Assembly: GCA_018136815.1 (NCBI GenBank)
Contig: CM030931.1
Coordinates: 7,858,550-7,922,549, forward strand
Source of the DNA: Isochrysis galbana
Lineage: Eukaryota > Haptophyta > Isochrysidales > Isochrysidaceae
Length of the DNA: 64,000 nucleotides
Reading direction: 5' to 3'
A program made the position numbers and the translations under genes. The notes under the pieces are model-generated. The model saw nothing but the letters and a program-made list of their open reading frames with translations, did not search any database and was not told where the DNA came from. How positions within the stretch are numbered: the stretch's first letter is position 1; each line of letters starts with the position of its first letter. This document shows, piece after piece, positions 51,987-63,800 of the stretch.

Positions 51987-53222
51987 GACCCGAGGTCTGT
52001 TTTCGACGCTCCCCCGATGCTCCATGCTTCGAGTAACGTGAATCTGGGCTTCATCATGGAGTGAGTCTATCATCCACATGCGTTGGTGAGTCTTTGACCG
52101 CCAACGATGGTCATCCGGCGCAACAACGATGCAATGTTGTAGCGTCGCGTGTCAGTCGCTTTTGCACATGTATGCCGTTGCTGGCGCGGTGGCGCGCTAA
52201 GTCTCATCTACGATTCAATTGCCTGTGAATTGCCCCATTCTCCTCGCTATGCGTCATCGTGCTAGCCTTCGGAAGCGGTGGATTGCGCGCAATGTGCACC
52301 GTATACGTGTACTAAAGCTATTGATTGAGGGTGCAGAGCAGTGTTGTGTCAATTTCGATTGGTACCGTGTGGCACAATCTGCTGGTTGCGATCGTCAAAT
52401 TGTGGGGGCGGGTAAACCTTTCTGCCAAAGTAGGGGGTGGGGGCAAAAAGAGGGGAACCTCAAGTTGCACCTCCTTCTCCTTGATTCCACTGCTTCTGAA
52501 CTATCGTCATAACGATAGGATCATGGAGCGCGCCACGCTCCCCTCGCTCTCTCATGCCCGCCCACCCCGCCGCGCCAGCCAACCAAGTGATGGCCGACGC
52601 CTCGCACCCGCAGCACCCTCCTCCTGGGACCACGCTCATCCAGGTAGTCGCGAACCGCCCCTCGCCGCACGCACAGAGCCACGCACAACCCAACAGCAGC
52701 ACCTAGACTCCACGACTCCACAACACACAACACCCGCACACCATCACGACCACAACCATTACAAGCGAAGGAACACGAACAAGTGGAGCCTCAGGGCCCA
52801 CTCTCCCATAGAGAAAGCCTCCTGGGTGGGCCCCTACAAAGCCATGGCACTGACCCCGTGCGTCAGCACGGGGCACAGGCCCGGCCGGTCGACAAGACCA
52901 CCATCAAAACACCTGAGGAGCCATATTAGGTTGGAAGGCGGGCTTATGCGAATGCGAGCGGCTCCGAAAAGGCGACATATAGGACGAGGCGAGGGGTGAG
53001 GGCGAGCGTGGGGAGGGCTGAGGCAGTGGGAATGAGCTGGGAGGCTGATTGATTCTAGGTATGGATTGGACGACTGGAACTGGAACGAGAGCGAGCGCCC
53101 TCAACCTCAACATTTCCTTGTCCTAAAATAATAAAAAAATTTGAATGAACAATGTGTGCCCCTTCGTATTCCTATTTATGTGATCGATCGACGGGCGAGC
53201 GAGGCGGCGCCGACGGCGAGAG
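51987..53222. repeat. Intergenic region with hairpin-ended element and microsatellite-like scraps
   Basis: 52449-52482 is an inverted copy of the GGTGCAACYTGAGG motif. 52498-52518 is the foldback CTATCGTCATAACGATAG, followed by ATGGAGCGCGCCACGCTCCC, the inverted form of the ends at 32640 and 35410. The following 300 bp (to about 52790) is C/A-rich and may be the body of that element. No gene seen. Confidence 0.55.
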
Positions 53223-54750
53223 ATGCGCCGCCTCGCCGTGTCGTTCGTGGGCGCCGCCGCGCTCTCCTGCTCGACGGGCTTCGGGCTCGCGGCGCAGCCG
53301 AGGGCACCACCGGGCCCGTCGCTCGTCCAGCTTGCCTCGACGACACGCAGCGCCAACCGTGCTACCGCTGTTCTTGTGCATGGGCTCGACTCCTCTAAAG
53401 AGACCTGGTCGGCCGTGCTCAGTGACCTCGCGGACTGTGGCTACCCAGCCATCGCGCTCGACTTGCGCGGCCACGGCGAAAGTCCGCTGGGAAATCCCGC
53501 AGACTTCAACGCCATGACGCTGGCCGCAGATGTCCTTGATGCAGTGCGAGCGGCCGGCATCAACAAATATGTGCTTGTGGGCCACTCAATGGGCGGAAGG
53601 ATTGCAATGCGTGTTGCGGCTCTCGAAGCGGCCTCGTGGCAGGAACGCTGTGAGAAAGACGTTATTAGAGATTCTCTTCTACGTGCCGTAGTTATTGAAG
53701 ACATGGACGTTTCCCCTCGCTCATGGGATCCGGCTCTCAGCAACGAAGAAGGCGAGCGTCTGGCACGTTGGGATGATGGACATGGCAGCAAGGGCAGAAG
53801 ATTTGCTTCATGGGAAGGTATGCTACACGGGGTAGGCAAACTATTTGTGCGCTGCTGTCTTGCACCTTTCGACTGCAAGCAGAAAGTCCGTATACGTTCC
53901 GCCCGGGAGGTATTGCTCCTTGAGATGCTGCGTCTCTGACCTTATGTATTCAATGTCCTGGCATGTATTGAATTCTTGGAAGATTGTCGCGCCGCGCTGC
54001 TCCCGTGGTACAATGATGAGGCTCGTGTTGACTCGTGGCGGGGCAAACGCGTACGCCCCATACCGGCACGGAGACCTGCTGTCAATGATCACGCTTCAAG
54101 TAACAATGATGAAACTGCCAGCTGCGCCACCGAGTGGTGGAGTGACATCAACCCGATGGCACGTAGGTTGGCATGGCAGCATGTTTTGAGTACATCCGAC
54201 GGCGCAGAGGCTTGGGATTCTCTGGCTTCGTTCGCGTCATCATCTCCATCTGGATCTTTGCCATTTGAGGTTGCACTCTGGTATGCTGATAAATCGGGCA
54301 CGGTGGTGAGTGAACTCATTTGCCCTATAGAGGGGAACAATAGTATGGGAAGAGGAAGCTTGCAACCGACTGTTATTTGGGCCACGCCCACATCTAGCCT
54401 TGCTTCTGTGCGGCTGCTTGAAGCAGTTTGGGCATGTATAGACATCTTCACACGTAGTGTTGTCAGGCTATCGTGTGCCTAATCTAGGGAAGGTATTCTC
54501 ACAGCGCAAATGCATGCTCCCTCATTGGCGCACCGTTTCTCTCAAGCCCAAACTCCCATTCTCCCATTTCAACCTGTGGGAAATGCAGGTGAAGGATGGG
54601 GCCGACGACATAGGCGGTATCACTGACATGAAAATGCGATATCCACAAGCGCGCGTTCGGATGTTTAAAGGCTCCTCGCACTCTGTTCACAATACCAAGA
54701 GCGAAGATTTTGTTGAGGCGTTGAAGGCGCTCGTTGACGAAGTATCTTGA
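53223..54750 (+). CDS. Alpha/beta-hydrolase fold enzyme with secretory leader
   Basis: Esterase/lipase-type hydrolase; substrate unknown. Exon 1 is 53223-53817 and exon 2 is 53983-54305, joined in phase (FASWE then DCRAALLPWYNDEARVDSW). The last exon begins near 54593 (VKDGADDIGGITDMKMRYPQ) and stops at 54748-54750. The stretch 54306-54590, including LQPTVIWATPTSS, holds at least one more exon whose ends I cannot settle. MRRLAVSFVGAAALSCSTG is a signal peptide. AVLVHGLDSSKETW supplies the oxyanion hole, GHSMGG the nucleophile (Ser122), and GSSHSVHNT the catalytic His. It is a single-domain enzyme with a cap region between. Confidence 0.82.
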
Positions 54751-55670
54751 TGTGTGCCGCTATCCCATTTGCAAACACGTTTTGGGAAGACTCATTGCAG
54801 CAAGTGAAAGGGTGGCGAAAAAGGTGAAACTGTCACCAGTATAAAATGCGCTGCTTACAACTAACACACAAAACAAAAGCATATACTATAAAGTATAAAT
54901 TGGAAATTGGGTATTTGGATTTGCGGCATCTGGATTATCTGCCTTATTCTTATTTCGAAAGTGTGCATGTATATCGTATATCTTGTGACTTTATTTATTG
55001 TTAACGCGTTTGTTTTCGTGGTTCAACAGGATACATAAGCTTACATTAACATTAATTATGATTTATATGCCTTCCCTCATCTATCTCTACGTGCTACTTG
55101 CTACTTGTAAAACTATTGTTATAGTTTGACCGCTATGGCTATGGCTATGGCTATCTATGGCTATGGAGCGTATGCCGCGACCACTCCCGAGCTCCCGAGC
55201 CCTAGGCGACCCTCGCCACTCGCCACTACGCCCCACCTGGGACGCCCCACGCCGCCTCAGGCGGCTCGTCAGAGAGCCCTCTCGCAGCCCATCCAGTCCA
55301 TCCAAACCACGCCCGCGCGAGCGCGCGGGGTGGCGAGCACTGGCACCAAACAGTTTGCGCTCGTTAGTCGCTACTCGCCAGCGGGCGGGAGTGGGGGCAA
55401 CGAGGGAGGTGGGGGGGAGGAAATCGGAGAGGGAGTGCTTCCCCAGATCAGTATTCACGATTTGAAACCTTGAGAAATTCGCAATTCTTGCGGGTTTCCT
55501 CAAACTCATGTTGAGGGGTATCCTTCATTGTTTGCGTCAAGACGTGCGTTCTCACCCTCCACTGACACACTGACACTGCCTGATGAGACGAAAAAAGAAG
55601 CGATGAGCGAGGAAGTTCACGTGCGCTGTGAATACGGCGGGTGTGTGCTTGCACCTCCAGCGCGTCTTCA
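54751..55670. other. Spacer containing a hairpin-ended repeat
   Basis: AT-rich to 55100. At 55107-55126 the foldback AAACTATTGTTATAGTTT begins an element whose first 120 bp are also present inverted at 31080-31185; the GGCTATGGCTATGGC tandem at 55135-55165 is an addition here. Open frames at 55126-55509 differ between the copies. Confidence 0.5.
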
Positions 55671-57181
55671 ATGCCCAGCTCGGCCGGCCTCTTCGCGCAC
55701 GTGGCGCGAGCGGCGTCGACAGTGAGCGTGTTCAAGACGGCGTCGTCGAGCGCAGTCGCACCGGGCAACACCCCCGGCTCGCGCATCCAAGACGAATCGC
55801 CTCACTCGGTCGCAGCCAGAGCGATGGAGGCCGTTCAGTCTGCTCTGAGAAACGAGTCATGCTCTGATGGCGTGGTCGGCCATCGTAGCGAGACATTCGC
55901 GAGGATCCGGTTGCACTTTGGGCGCAGCGACAACCACTATCGTAGATCTCTTGCGCAGAGCCAGCACCGACTGATCAATGCAGACCAAGCTGCAGGGAAG
56001 AGTTCAGCCTTTTTTATCTTCACACCGGATGGTCGGTACTGCGTGAAGGCCATCGACCCTTCGGAGGCCAGAACGCTCCTCTGGATGCTGGATGACTACG
56101 AGGCATACGTGGCCTCTCATCCCCTTACGCTACTGCCACGGCTCTACGATCTTTTTGAGGTCCGGCTGCAGGAACAAGGGTTGGTGGTATGGCTCCTCGT
56201 CATGGGCAATGCTCTCGGCGGAAGGAATGAGTGCAGCCTGAGGTTCGACCTGAAGGGCTCTACCCATGGGCGCGTCGCCTCTGCCAAGGAGCGTTCAAAG
56301 GGACCTGGTGCCGTTCTTAAGGACCTCGATTTTGTCAACTTTGGGTGTGCACTCCGTGGCGCCGATGCTGAGGCAGATGCCTTCTTGGGCGCTTGTTTGG
56401 AGGCCATCAAGTGGGATGTGGCCTTTCTGAGCGACCACGAGCTTCTAGACTATTCTTTACTCATCGGCATCGCACGCGTGCCCAATGGAACGCCACGGGC
56501 AGCTTTGTCTCACGTTCGCAGGGTCAAGCTGGCTCCCGATTCTCTCGGTATGTGTCTCGCATGGGTACTACGGAGTGATGGCGAGGAGCTGAATGATTGC
56601 CCATTGGAGCCAACACAAAAGAGTGGAGGACCCAATTGTGCATCGCAAAGAGACGAGCATCTGGTGGCCTATTTGAGCATAATTGATATCTTTATGAGGT
56701 ATGCCTGTGCGCAGTCACGTCTTTGATTCCAAGTTGCGATCGCGGAGGAGCGGAGGAGAGTGCGTCTGCGCTCTTGCTCCATCACGAAAGACAACGTACA
56801 CCAATTATAGTCCTCTTGCCTTGCCTGTACTCTGTCACCGATAGGTATACTCCCCTGAAGCGACTGGAGAACTTCATATTGGATCCGATCGTGTCCGGAG
56901 ACATTTCGTGCAAACCGCCCCCGGTGTATGCCCAGCGCTTTGTACAATTTACCAACGCAGCGTTGGGTGGGGATAATGCTACACTGCGTGCAAACACGGA
57001 GCATCGTCTCGCAGCTTCTCGCCGGCCGCTCGGCATACTCCTTCAGGGAGAATACGGGCGCAAAGACATTCCACGCAGTCTATGGAGACGAGTGGGATCC
57101 GTGCTTGGAATCATTGCAATATTTGCGCTATGCGCCCGCCGGCTTCAACTGCACAATCTTGTGTTACTCAAGCACTTCTGA
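55671..57181 (+). CDS. Phosphatidylinositol phosphate kinase (PIPK)
   Basis: Phosphorylates a phosphatidylinositol monophosphate, probably to PI(4,5)P2. Exons 55671-56698 and 56845-57181; the split Arg codon keeps frame, giving 454 residues. Motifs in order: GKSSAFFIFTPDGRYCVKAI (ATP-binding lysine), LLVMGNAL, RFDLKGSTHGR, VLKDLDF, then HELLDYSLLIGI (the usual MDYSLL) and, across the intron, IIDIFMR-YTPLKRLENFI followed by the PPPVYAQRFVQF segment. No MORN repeats or lipid-targeting domain is seen. The ATG at 55671 is the first in frame; an upstream exon is possible. A hydrophobic patch near the end (VLGIIAIFALC) is unusual and the last ~50 residues may be mis-modelled. Confidence 0.9.
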
Positions 57182-57839
57182 CGCATGTGACACGGGGAGC
57201 TATAACTGAGGTAAGAACGCAATTCGCGCGGCCCTGCATTCTACTCTGCTGCCACGCCCTTTCCCTCTACCGCTCTCTTCATCCTGCTTTGCGGCTTCTC
57301 CCCTCGTGCTAGGGGCCTCGGGTGTGGGAGGGAGGGAGAGAACCGTAGTGGATTTGCTCCCGCCCCTAGCGCCTAGCAATCTATGCTCCCCGACCTTCTT
57401 TCCACCTCTGCCGCTAGGCGGCCAGGCTGTCTTGCTTCCGCCGGTTGTGCCTTGATCTTCCTGTGGGCTGTGTGTGGTGTTCTCGCCTAGTTTAGCCTCG
57501 AGTTTGTGTATTATCGCTGATGTGTGAGACGTTCGCGAGGTGCACCCATTGCAATTGCAATTAGTAGTAGGATTAATAAAATCAATTTATTGTTTCCTCT
57601 TTCTATTTCTTTTCCGCTTTCATCTGCCCGGTGGATATTCGTGCGCTGAGCTGCCCAAGGCAGCTTTGATTTTCAGTATCTCCCTTGGGACTGAGACTTC
57701 AACTTAGTTCATTCTCACAATGTCAAAAAAGGTAAAAGGTCACCCATAGATCAAATTCGAAATTCGCCCCCCCCCCCCCCACTGGCGGCTATCTCCCCGG
57801 CTCCCGGAGAGACGCTAGGGCGTCGGCCTACTGGCCGCA
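57182..57839. other. 3' flank of the PIPK gene
   Basis: C/T-rich, with no recognisable gene; a C-run at 57767-57780. Confidence 0.4.
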
Positions 57840-57867
57840 GTCGTGGGTGCGTGCTGGATGTGAACGG

Positions 57868-58070
57868 TCGCCATGCCCTCCCCCATGTGCAAGCGGTGCG
57901 GCAAGCGGTACGACGTCGACGGGGTTGACGCGCCTAACTAAAGAGGTTCGCCCCGACCCCGACCTCATCCATACGGACGACCTCGACGGGTTCTTCACGT
58001 GCGGTTGCTGCGGCGTGATGCGGATGCGGACGATCCTAGGCCGGTCACTCACGCTTTTTAACAACTAATT
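57868..58070 (+). pseudogene. Zinc-ribbon-like fragment, frameshifted
   Basis: ATG near 57872 reads MPSPMCKRCGKRYDVDGVDA then a stop; another frame picks up RPDPDLIHTDDLDGFFTCGC followed by CGVMRMRT. The two CxxC-like pairs would make a small zinc ribbon if joined. Short and uncertain. Confidence 0.35.
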
Positions 58071-58131
58071 TTCACTAATCTTATGATTGGTCGCCATGGA
58101 GGGGGGCCTCGCGCCCCCCCCACTCTCTCGA

Positions 58132-59017
58132 GGTGTCGTTCCGTCAATAGTGGGACATCAGTCGAATTGAGCGATCAAATGTCCACAGTTGTATTGTAGT
58201 TGTTTAACATCCCTCCCATTAGGCCCCCTTGCCTGCGAGACCAAAATAGGATCCTGGCGTGGGGGGCTGTTTGAGTGTGGAGGGAGGGGCGCTCCAGCTA
58301 GCGCAGGTAGAAACCTAGTGAAGAGCTGGGTGGCATAAGGGGGAAGGGTGCTTGCGCTTGCCGCGGCAGGGAGTCCTGTCTTGAGTTAGCGCTAGTTCCG
58401 TTCCTTTGCCGCGCCGCGACCCATAAAAATTTGTTAAAAATTAAATATTGTAGTTGTTTAACATTACATCTTGTTAAAATTATAAGAGAGAGACGCCGTC
58501 AAAGCTTCTTCGCTAATCACATCGGTGCACGCCGTGCATGGGCACGGCGCGATGTGCATCGGTCCCCCGCGGATACGCCGTGCGTGCGCATGTCAACCCG
58601 TTCCCTCTGTGTACCCCTGCGGCCCACAACTACGTAAACTGGCCATATAAGAGATGTTTCATTGCAGCACCTATGATGACTTGCAATCACAATGTGCACG
58701 CCGTGCGTGGGCACGGCGCGATGTGCATCGGTCCCCCCGCGGATACGCCGTGCGTGCGCATGTCAACCCGTTCCATCTGTGTAGCCCCTGCGGCCCACAA
58801 CTACGTAAACTGGCCATATAAGAGCACCTGTGATGACTTGCAATCACATGTGCACGCCGTGCGTGGGCAGGAGAGTCACTGCGTGTTGAGAGGAAAGCGC
58901 GGGGGGGGGGGGGGGGGGGAGCGTGATTAGCTTTGTTTTGTACCACTGTTGTTAATAACTAAAAAGAAAACAGATATGTTGAAAAACCACCTGGTCCTCT
59001 TTTGACGGAACGCGACT
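58132..59017 (+). mobile_element. 886-bp non-autonomous TIR element with TCGA target duplication
   Basis: The left end is GGTGTCGTTCCGTCAATAG and the right end, inverted, is AGTCGCGTTCCGTCAAAAG. TCGA occurs at 58128-58131 and 59018-59021, and once in the uninterrupted R2 copy at about 30049-30052. Inside are the 58345-58445 block also found at 14855, two to three tandem R4 units (58515-58870) and a G-run. There is no transposase ORF, so it depends on another element. Confidence 0.88.
58515..58870 (+). repeat. R4 tandem hairpin units, about 157-171 bp period
   Basis: Units start AATCACATCGGTGCACGCC, contain GTGCGTGGGCACGGCGCGAT and GGATACGCCGTGCGTGCGCA, and end in ACTACGTAAACTGGCCATAT. The GC-rich inverted words could form long hairpins. 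Related arrays lie at 8200-8475 and, inverted, 18620-18930. Confidence 0.85.
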
Positions 59018-59810
59018 TCGACTCCCCTCATGGGGGGCGAGAACCATCCACCCCCCTACTACGCTGCCTCTTAGCATGTAGGGGGGACTCACCCAGACTG
59101 CCCAGACTCTCCCTGAGAGTCGGGCACAGATCGCACGCCCTGGCCCGCGCTGGCCAGCTTGTCGCTCTGACCAACCCCTCCTCCCCCTGGGCCCCCCTGA
59201 TCAGGACCCCCCAGCCAGCTCCAGCTCCAGTCGACCGGCAGGGGCTCGAGAGCCAGCGAGGGAGAGGCAGGAGGGGCCAGGGCCATGCCCCAGCCTCACC
59301 TGCCCCCTGAGCTGTGCTCCCAGGCCCCTGCAGGCCTCATAGGGACCTGAAGAGGGGCCGCAGGCGCGCGCCATGGCCAGAGCCGCAGGGAAGAGAGGAG
59401 GAAGAGGGAAGAGGGAGGCGAGGGGGGAGTGGCAGCTCTCCCCTCCGGCGTTTACGTGTCTTCTCGCCCCGTTTGGGTAAGAGAAGACGGGGGCACTAGA
59501 ACCAAGAGGGAAGGGCCGCGGCTCGCCGCGGCCACTCGCCCCGGCGAGAGAGATTAGCGCTTCTGGGCTCCCATTCACGAGTGCCCCCCCCCCCCCCCTG
59601 CGTTGTTTTTACCCGAAAGGGGTTTCCCCCCAGCGTGGACTCGAGGAGAGGACGTGCTGGGGTGCGCGGGGTCGGTACGTGCACTGGGGGGAGGACAAAT
59701 ATCGAGGGGAGGGGGCAGTGCCCCCTCCCCCCGGTAGCACTCGGACACCTGGCTCGTCAGGCATGGCGGGATTCCGGGACGGAAAAGTTGTGTCCAATTA
59801 GCTAGAGTGG

Positions 59811-60571
59811 GGTTGGCTAGGATATAACATTAATTATTTTGTTTGTTTTAACAACTATTTTCCATCCCTCCTGGGTGTCCAAGGATTCCCCAGGGACCCC
59901 CCTTACCTGCCCCCCCCCCCCCCCTCCCGCGAACCCCCTCTACCCCACGAAAATCCGTGGCGTCGGTGAGTGACTCCCCCGCCTTGTCCGGCCCATGGAG
60001 GTCTATTTTGGGAGAATGGGAGGATTGCGCGCGTGAGGGAATCAAAGCAGTGAATGTCGGGCGAATCCCCATAAGAAACGCGGAGATTCCGCATTCCGCG
60101 TCGGCCGATCGCCGGCTGTCGTCTTTAGTTTTTGCGATACTTACGTACACGTTCAAGTCCATAAAAACATAGTGAAAATATATTGCTGTGCGTATAGAAC
60201 CAGGATCTTTGGTCCGGGTCAGCTGCCGATGCCCATGGTTTCGTGTTTCGCTGCGAGAGGCGCGCATGAAGGCCATCGGTAAAATAATACTAGAGGGGGG
60301 CCTGAAATATATTTCCGCACGGCTGTCAGAGGTCAGAGGCCTGAAATCGGGTATTTTTCGAAAATTTTGCCGGAAGACCCCCGGTTTTTTTTGCTGATTT
60401 CCCATGCCAGAACCTATAGGGAGCTTATTTAGGCCTTCGTTTGCCCATTAGAGATGGTGCCCTCCGCACCCCCCTAGTGAGTGACCGGGCTAACGATCCC
60501 CGCAGAGGATTCCGACTACCCGAACATGTCCAACCTGGAGGGGTGAAGCTGCCAAGAGAACAACTTACAAA
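59811..60571. other. Spacer upstream of the FAN1-like gene
   Basis: The minus-strand frame 60405-59848 lacks any recognisable motif and contains a poly-Gly run from a C-tract; I treat it as chance. Repeated GGTCAGAGGCC-type words near 60330. No RNA gene seen. Confidence 0.4.
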
Positions 60572-60617
60572 AACCGAGCGGAAGCACCTGTTTAGGTGCT
60601 CCGGCAGTAAGGAGTTA
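60572..60617 (+). promoter_or_regulatory. Shared upstream motif of the FAN1-like gene
   Basis: AACCGAGCGGAAGCACCTG then TTTAGGTGCTCCGGCAG and TAAGGAGTTA; matched on the opposite strand at 13515-13560 upstream of another gene. The GCACCTGTTTAGGTGC part is a hairpin with a 4-base loop. Whether it is a promoter element or a repeat is open. Confidence 0.45.
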
Positions 60618-60803
60618 CAATAACGTGAGGAGTAAGGGCGGCGAGCAGCAGACGGAGCCGTTCAATACATGTATCAAGTGACCCAATTTTCTTTTTGTTG
60701 TGAGAGTGAGGATTCCGCTTACGGTTTTCCCGCGCTCGCGGCACTCACTGCGCTGCTGCTGCCGCCGCGGCGCGAGCGTGCAGGCTCTCCACAGCCCCCC
60801 ACG

Positions 60804-63800
60804 ATGCCGCCGCGCAAGCGTAGCCGGGCCGCTCCGCCGCCAGCTTCGTCTCGGTACGTCGAGTGCCCCGTCTGCTCGGCAAGCGTGCCCGCAGCCATCA
60901 TCAACGCCCACCTCGACGCGCACGGGCTGGGCAGAGCAGCCCTCGCCAGCTCACCCACTTCGCCTGCAAACGGCTCCACACCCTCGCTCACCGTTTTCCT
61001 CCGACACAAGTCGAAAGGGGACGAAAAGGAGGCAGCTACGCCAGTACCCGAGGAGGCAAGCTCAGAGGAGATCGAGGCCGCGAGCGCTTCTGCGCCCTCA
61101 GCCGCTCGAATTGTGACTCCGATGTTGGCACCTCGGCCACCTCGGCCAACATCAGCACTGCAGCCCTACTGCTCCCAGTCTTCCGTTGTATCATCACGGT
61201 CGAGCAGTGGCACCTCTGCAGCAGCACGGATTGGTACAGCTCTCTCTGAGTCGCCTCTAGCACGTGCATTCGGTGTGACCACTGCAAATTCGCCTCCTTC
61301 CACTGCACGGCCGTCGAGGGTTACAGCGTTTTCGTCGTATATGCCTCGCTTTTCCGGGCGAGCAGAGGATGGCGGCTCATATCCTGGTGGCGGATGCCTG
61401 CCATCAGGCGGTGTCGCCACGTGCGATCCCCGCCGCATGAATGTGTGGCACCCTCGCATGCGTCTTGCATCCTCGTCAGGCCCGTCCTATAATCGTCTCC
61501 TCGAGCGCGCAGATGCCTTGAGTGCGTCAGTCTCCCTTGCCTTGAAGGAACAGCGAGCGGCACTGGACCCCGACGAGCTCCATTTCGGTGGCGCCTTTCT
61601 TGACCTGTCCCCACTTGGCAGAGCCCTGTGTGCCGCGGCGCTCGAAGAGCCAGGGGAGTGGATGCGACTACACGCTCTCCCTTGTGCCAAGATGCTTCGG
61701 GAGAGACGGCATAATAACCTAGGGATGCAGTCAACGTCGCCTCCGTACGTCGGTTGCGATTTATCCTCAAGTTTTGGAGGGACTGGTGCGAGCGCATCTT
61801 CTGCGGCAGATGAGCAGCGGGTGGACGTTTGCGCGAGCCTGGGGCGAGAGCTAAGCCAAGCTACGCCAACCTCTGACGATACGGGCACATTGCGCCCGGA
61901 AGGGTGCATTGATGGCAAAGATGGGGTCGATGAAGAGGGTGTCCTTGCGCAGGGCGTTGAGGATAGCCCAGACTCAGGCTCGATCGAGCAGTGGCTCTCT
62001 GCAGCGTTAGGGGCCGGGGCGTTGCGTGTGCTCGAGGTGCTGGATGGCAGCATTATGGGGAATAGCGGTAGCATGAACACATCCAACACTGGCACCACGG
62101 CTCACATTGTGCGACCACAAGGTGCGAGGCAGGTGGACAATTCTAGTACTGGGGAGCAGGCTGCATCTCCGACTGTCTTAGGGGCCCGAGCAAAGCGCAT
62201 GATGGGAGACGCAGATGACCCTCCCCCCCGAAGCTCGACGCCACGTAAGCGCGCACAAATCGAAGGTTTGCTCGCTCCGCTATCGCGCTTGACCATGCGT
62301 CAATTACGTGATCTTCACTCTCGCTACGGGATCTCGGTCACACCCAAGCCGCAAAAGGGGGCCAATGCCTCCCATGCGGAAGAATTGGCGCTCAATCTTT
62401 TGCGATTAGTATCGCGACGCCTGTCGGTAGACCTTGTACCATTGCTGAGTGCCATTGGCCCCTGCGTGCGCCTTGCGCCGCCAGCGGTCGCATCATTGCG
62501 GCGGCTCATCATGGCCGGGTTGGCGGGAGCAGGATACGCTCCTCAGCCTGCATTGAGCATTCTACGAGCATACGTGCCCTTTCATGCGGCTGGATTGCAT
62601 CCAAGGAGAAACCATGGCTTGTCGGCAGATGATGTTGCCGATCATACGACGACCAAGATGTACGATGCGAGAGCATCTTGCCCGGCGCTCAGATCCGCTC
62701 TCGAGCGTGCCGAGGCCTGTGTGGCTCTCGCAGACGCCGCAGACGGATTGCTCGGTTCCACGGCGGGAAGACAGCACATGGGAAACATGCTGTTTCAGCC
62801 GACTGCACATGTAGTGCGGCGCTCTCAGTCGATGGGGCAGACTACGGCGACGCAATACCGTGGAAATTCATTTGCGTCCGAGGTACCATCGCTATTGAGA
62901 GACCTCCGGTGCTTGATGCGAGAACTAGGCGACGCTGAAGAGGATACCCGTCCAGGGATGGGTACGTTGCGCCGCATTGCAAGCGTCTCACTCTGGCATG
63001 TTGTGGGCGTGTGCGTTTCACACTTGAGGCGGGAGCAGCGGCGGACGGAGGCCACTTGCCTCTTGGCGGAGGCCGTGCTAGCAAGAGGGCTGCCGCACAC
63101 GGGGCGTGCTGCTGCGTGGCTCACGCTTGCCCAACAACTTCAGGCGGATGGAAAGAAATTGCTCGCGCTGGAGCTATGCGAGACTGCGCACGCTACCGGC
63201 GGGAAGTTAACTCCCAGCGCGCTTGCAGCTGCTCTCCAACCGCTTATCCCTACGGAATCCCACATTTTATGTGGCTCTGAACGTTTGAAGAAAGCTGGTG
63301 GAGTAGCATTCGCTGCGCAAGGTGGCAATCATTATATTCAGCATGAGTGTGGCATGTCGTGTGAAGCCCCAAGGCCGTCCAAGGCCGAGAGCATGTCGGA
63401 AGATATGGAAAGCGAGGCGGGCATAGAGGGCTTCATCAAAATGGATGCCCCTTCGATCGATGCCATCGAACTCAGCCCTTCCCAAATGTTGTCGGCCCGT
63501 AAACTTCTACTCAAATTGGCGGTGCCGCCTCGTCGATGGAAGAAGCCGCGCGTTGCGGAGCTGCCGAGTGCTCCGGAGGTAAGCTAATGCCGCCAAAGTC
63601 GCGCAAATGCTCATGGGACATATGTTGGCGGGTGTCAACTTGGACTGACGCCCCCACCGACTCCTAGAAAGTTTGCAGGTCGACGTGCTAAGAGCTCCTT
63701 CCCTGTGATTGTGTTGAATACTCTTAGGTGGTGGTGTCGGCCCGCTTCCTTCCAGCGGAGCCCAATAGCAAGGGCAACTCGATGCGCCGCGGGCGTTGGC

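Larger units (their letters stand above)
58075..59810 (-). repeat. R2 repeat, longest copy, interrupted by the TIR element
   Basis: 58075-58131 plus 59018-59810. The left part equals 30005-30515; the right part equals the inverse of 48330-48745. It contains the shared GC core in reverse around 59230-59330 and ends with GGAAAAGTTGTGTCCAATTAGC. Confidence 0.85.

Noticed and set aside
59848..60405. 185-aa minus-strand ORF
   Set aside because: No motif, no leader, a poly-Gly tail from a C-run, and no splice partners.
60572..60620. tRNA or spliced-leader RNA gene suggested by the hairpin and CAG-TAAGG
   Set aside because: No cloverleaf, no B-box-like GGTTCGA and no Sm site nearby; kept only as an unexplained shared motif.
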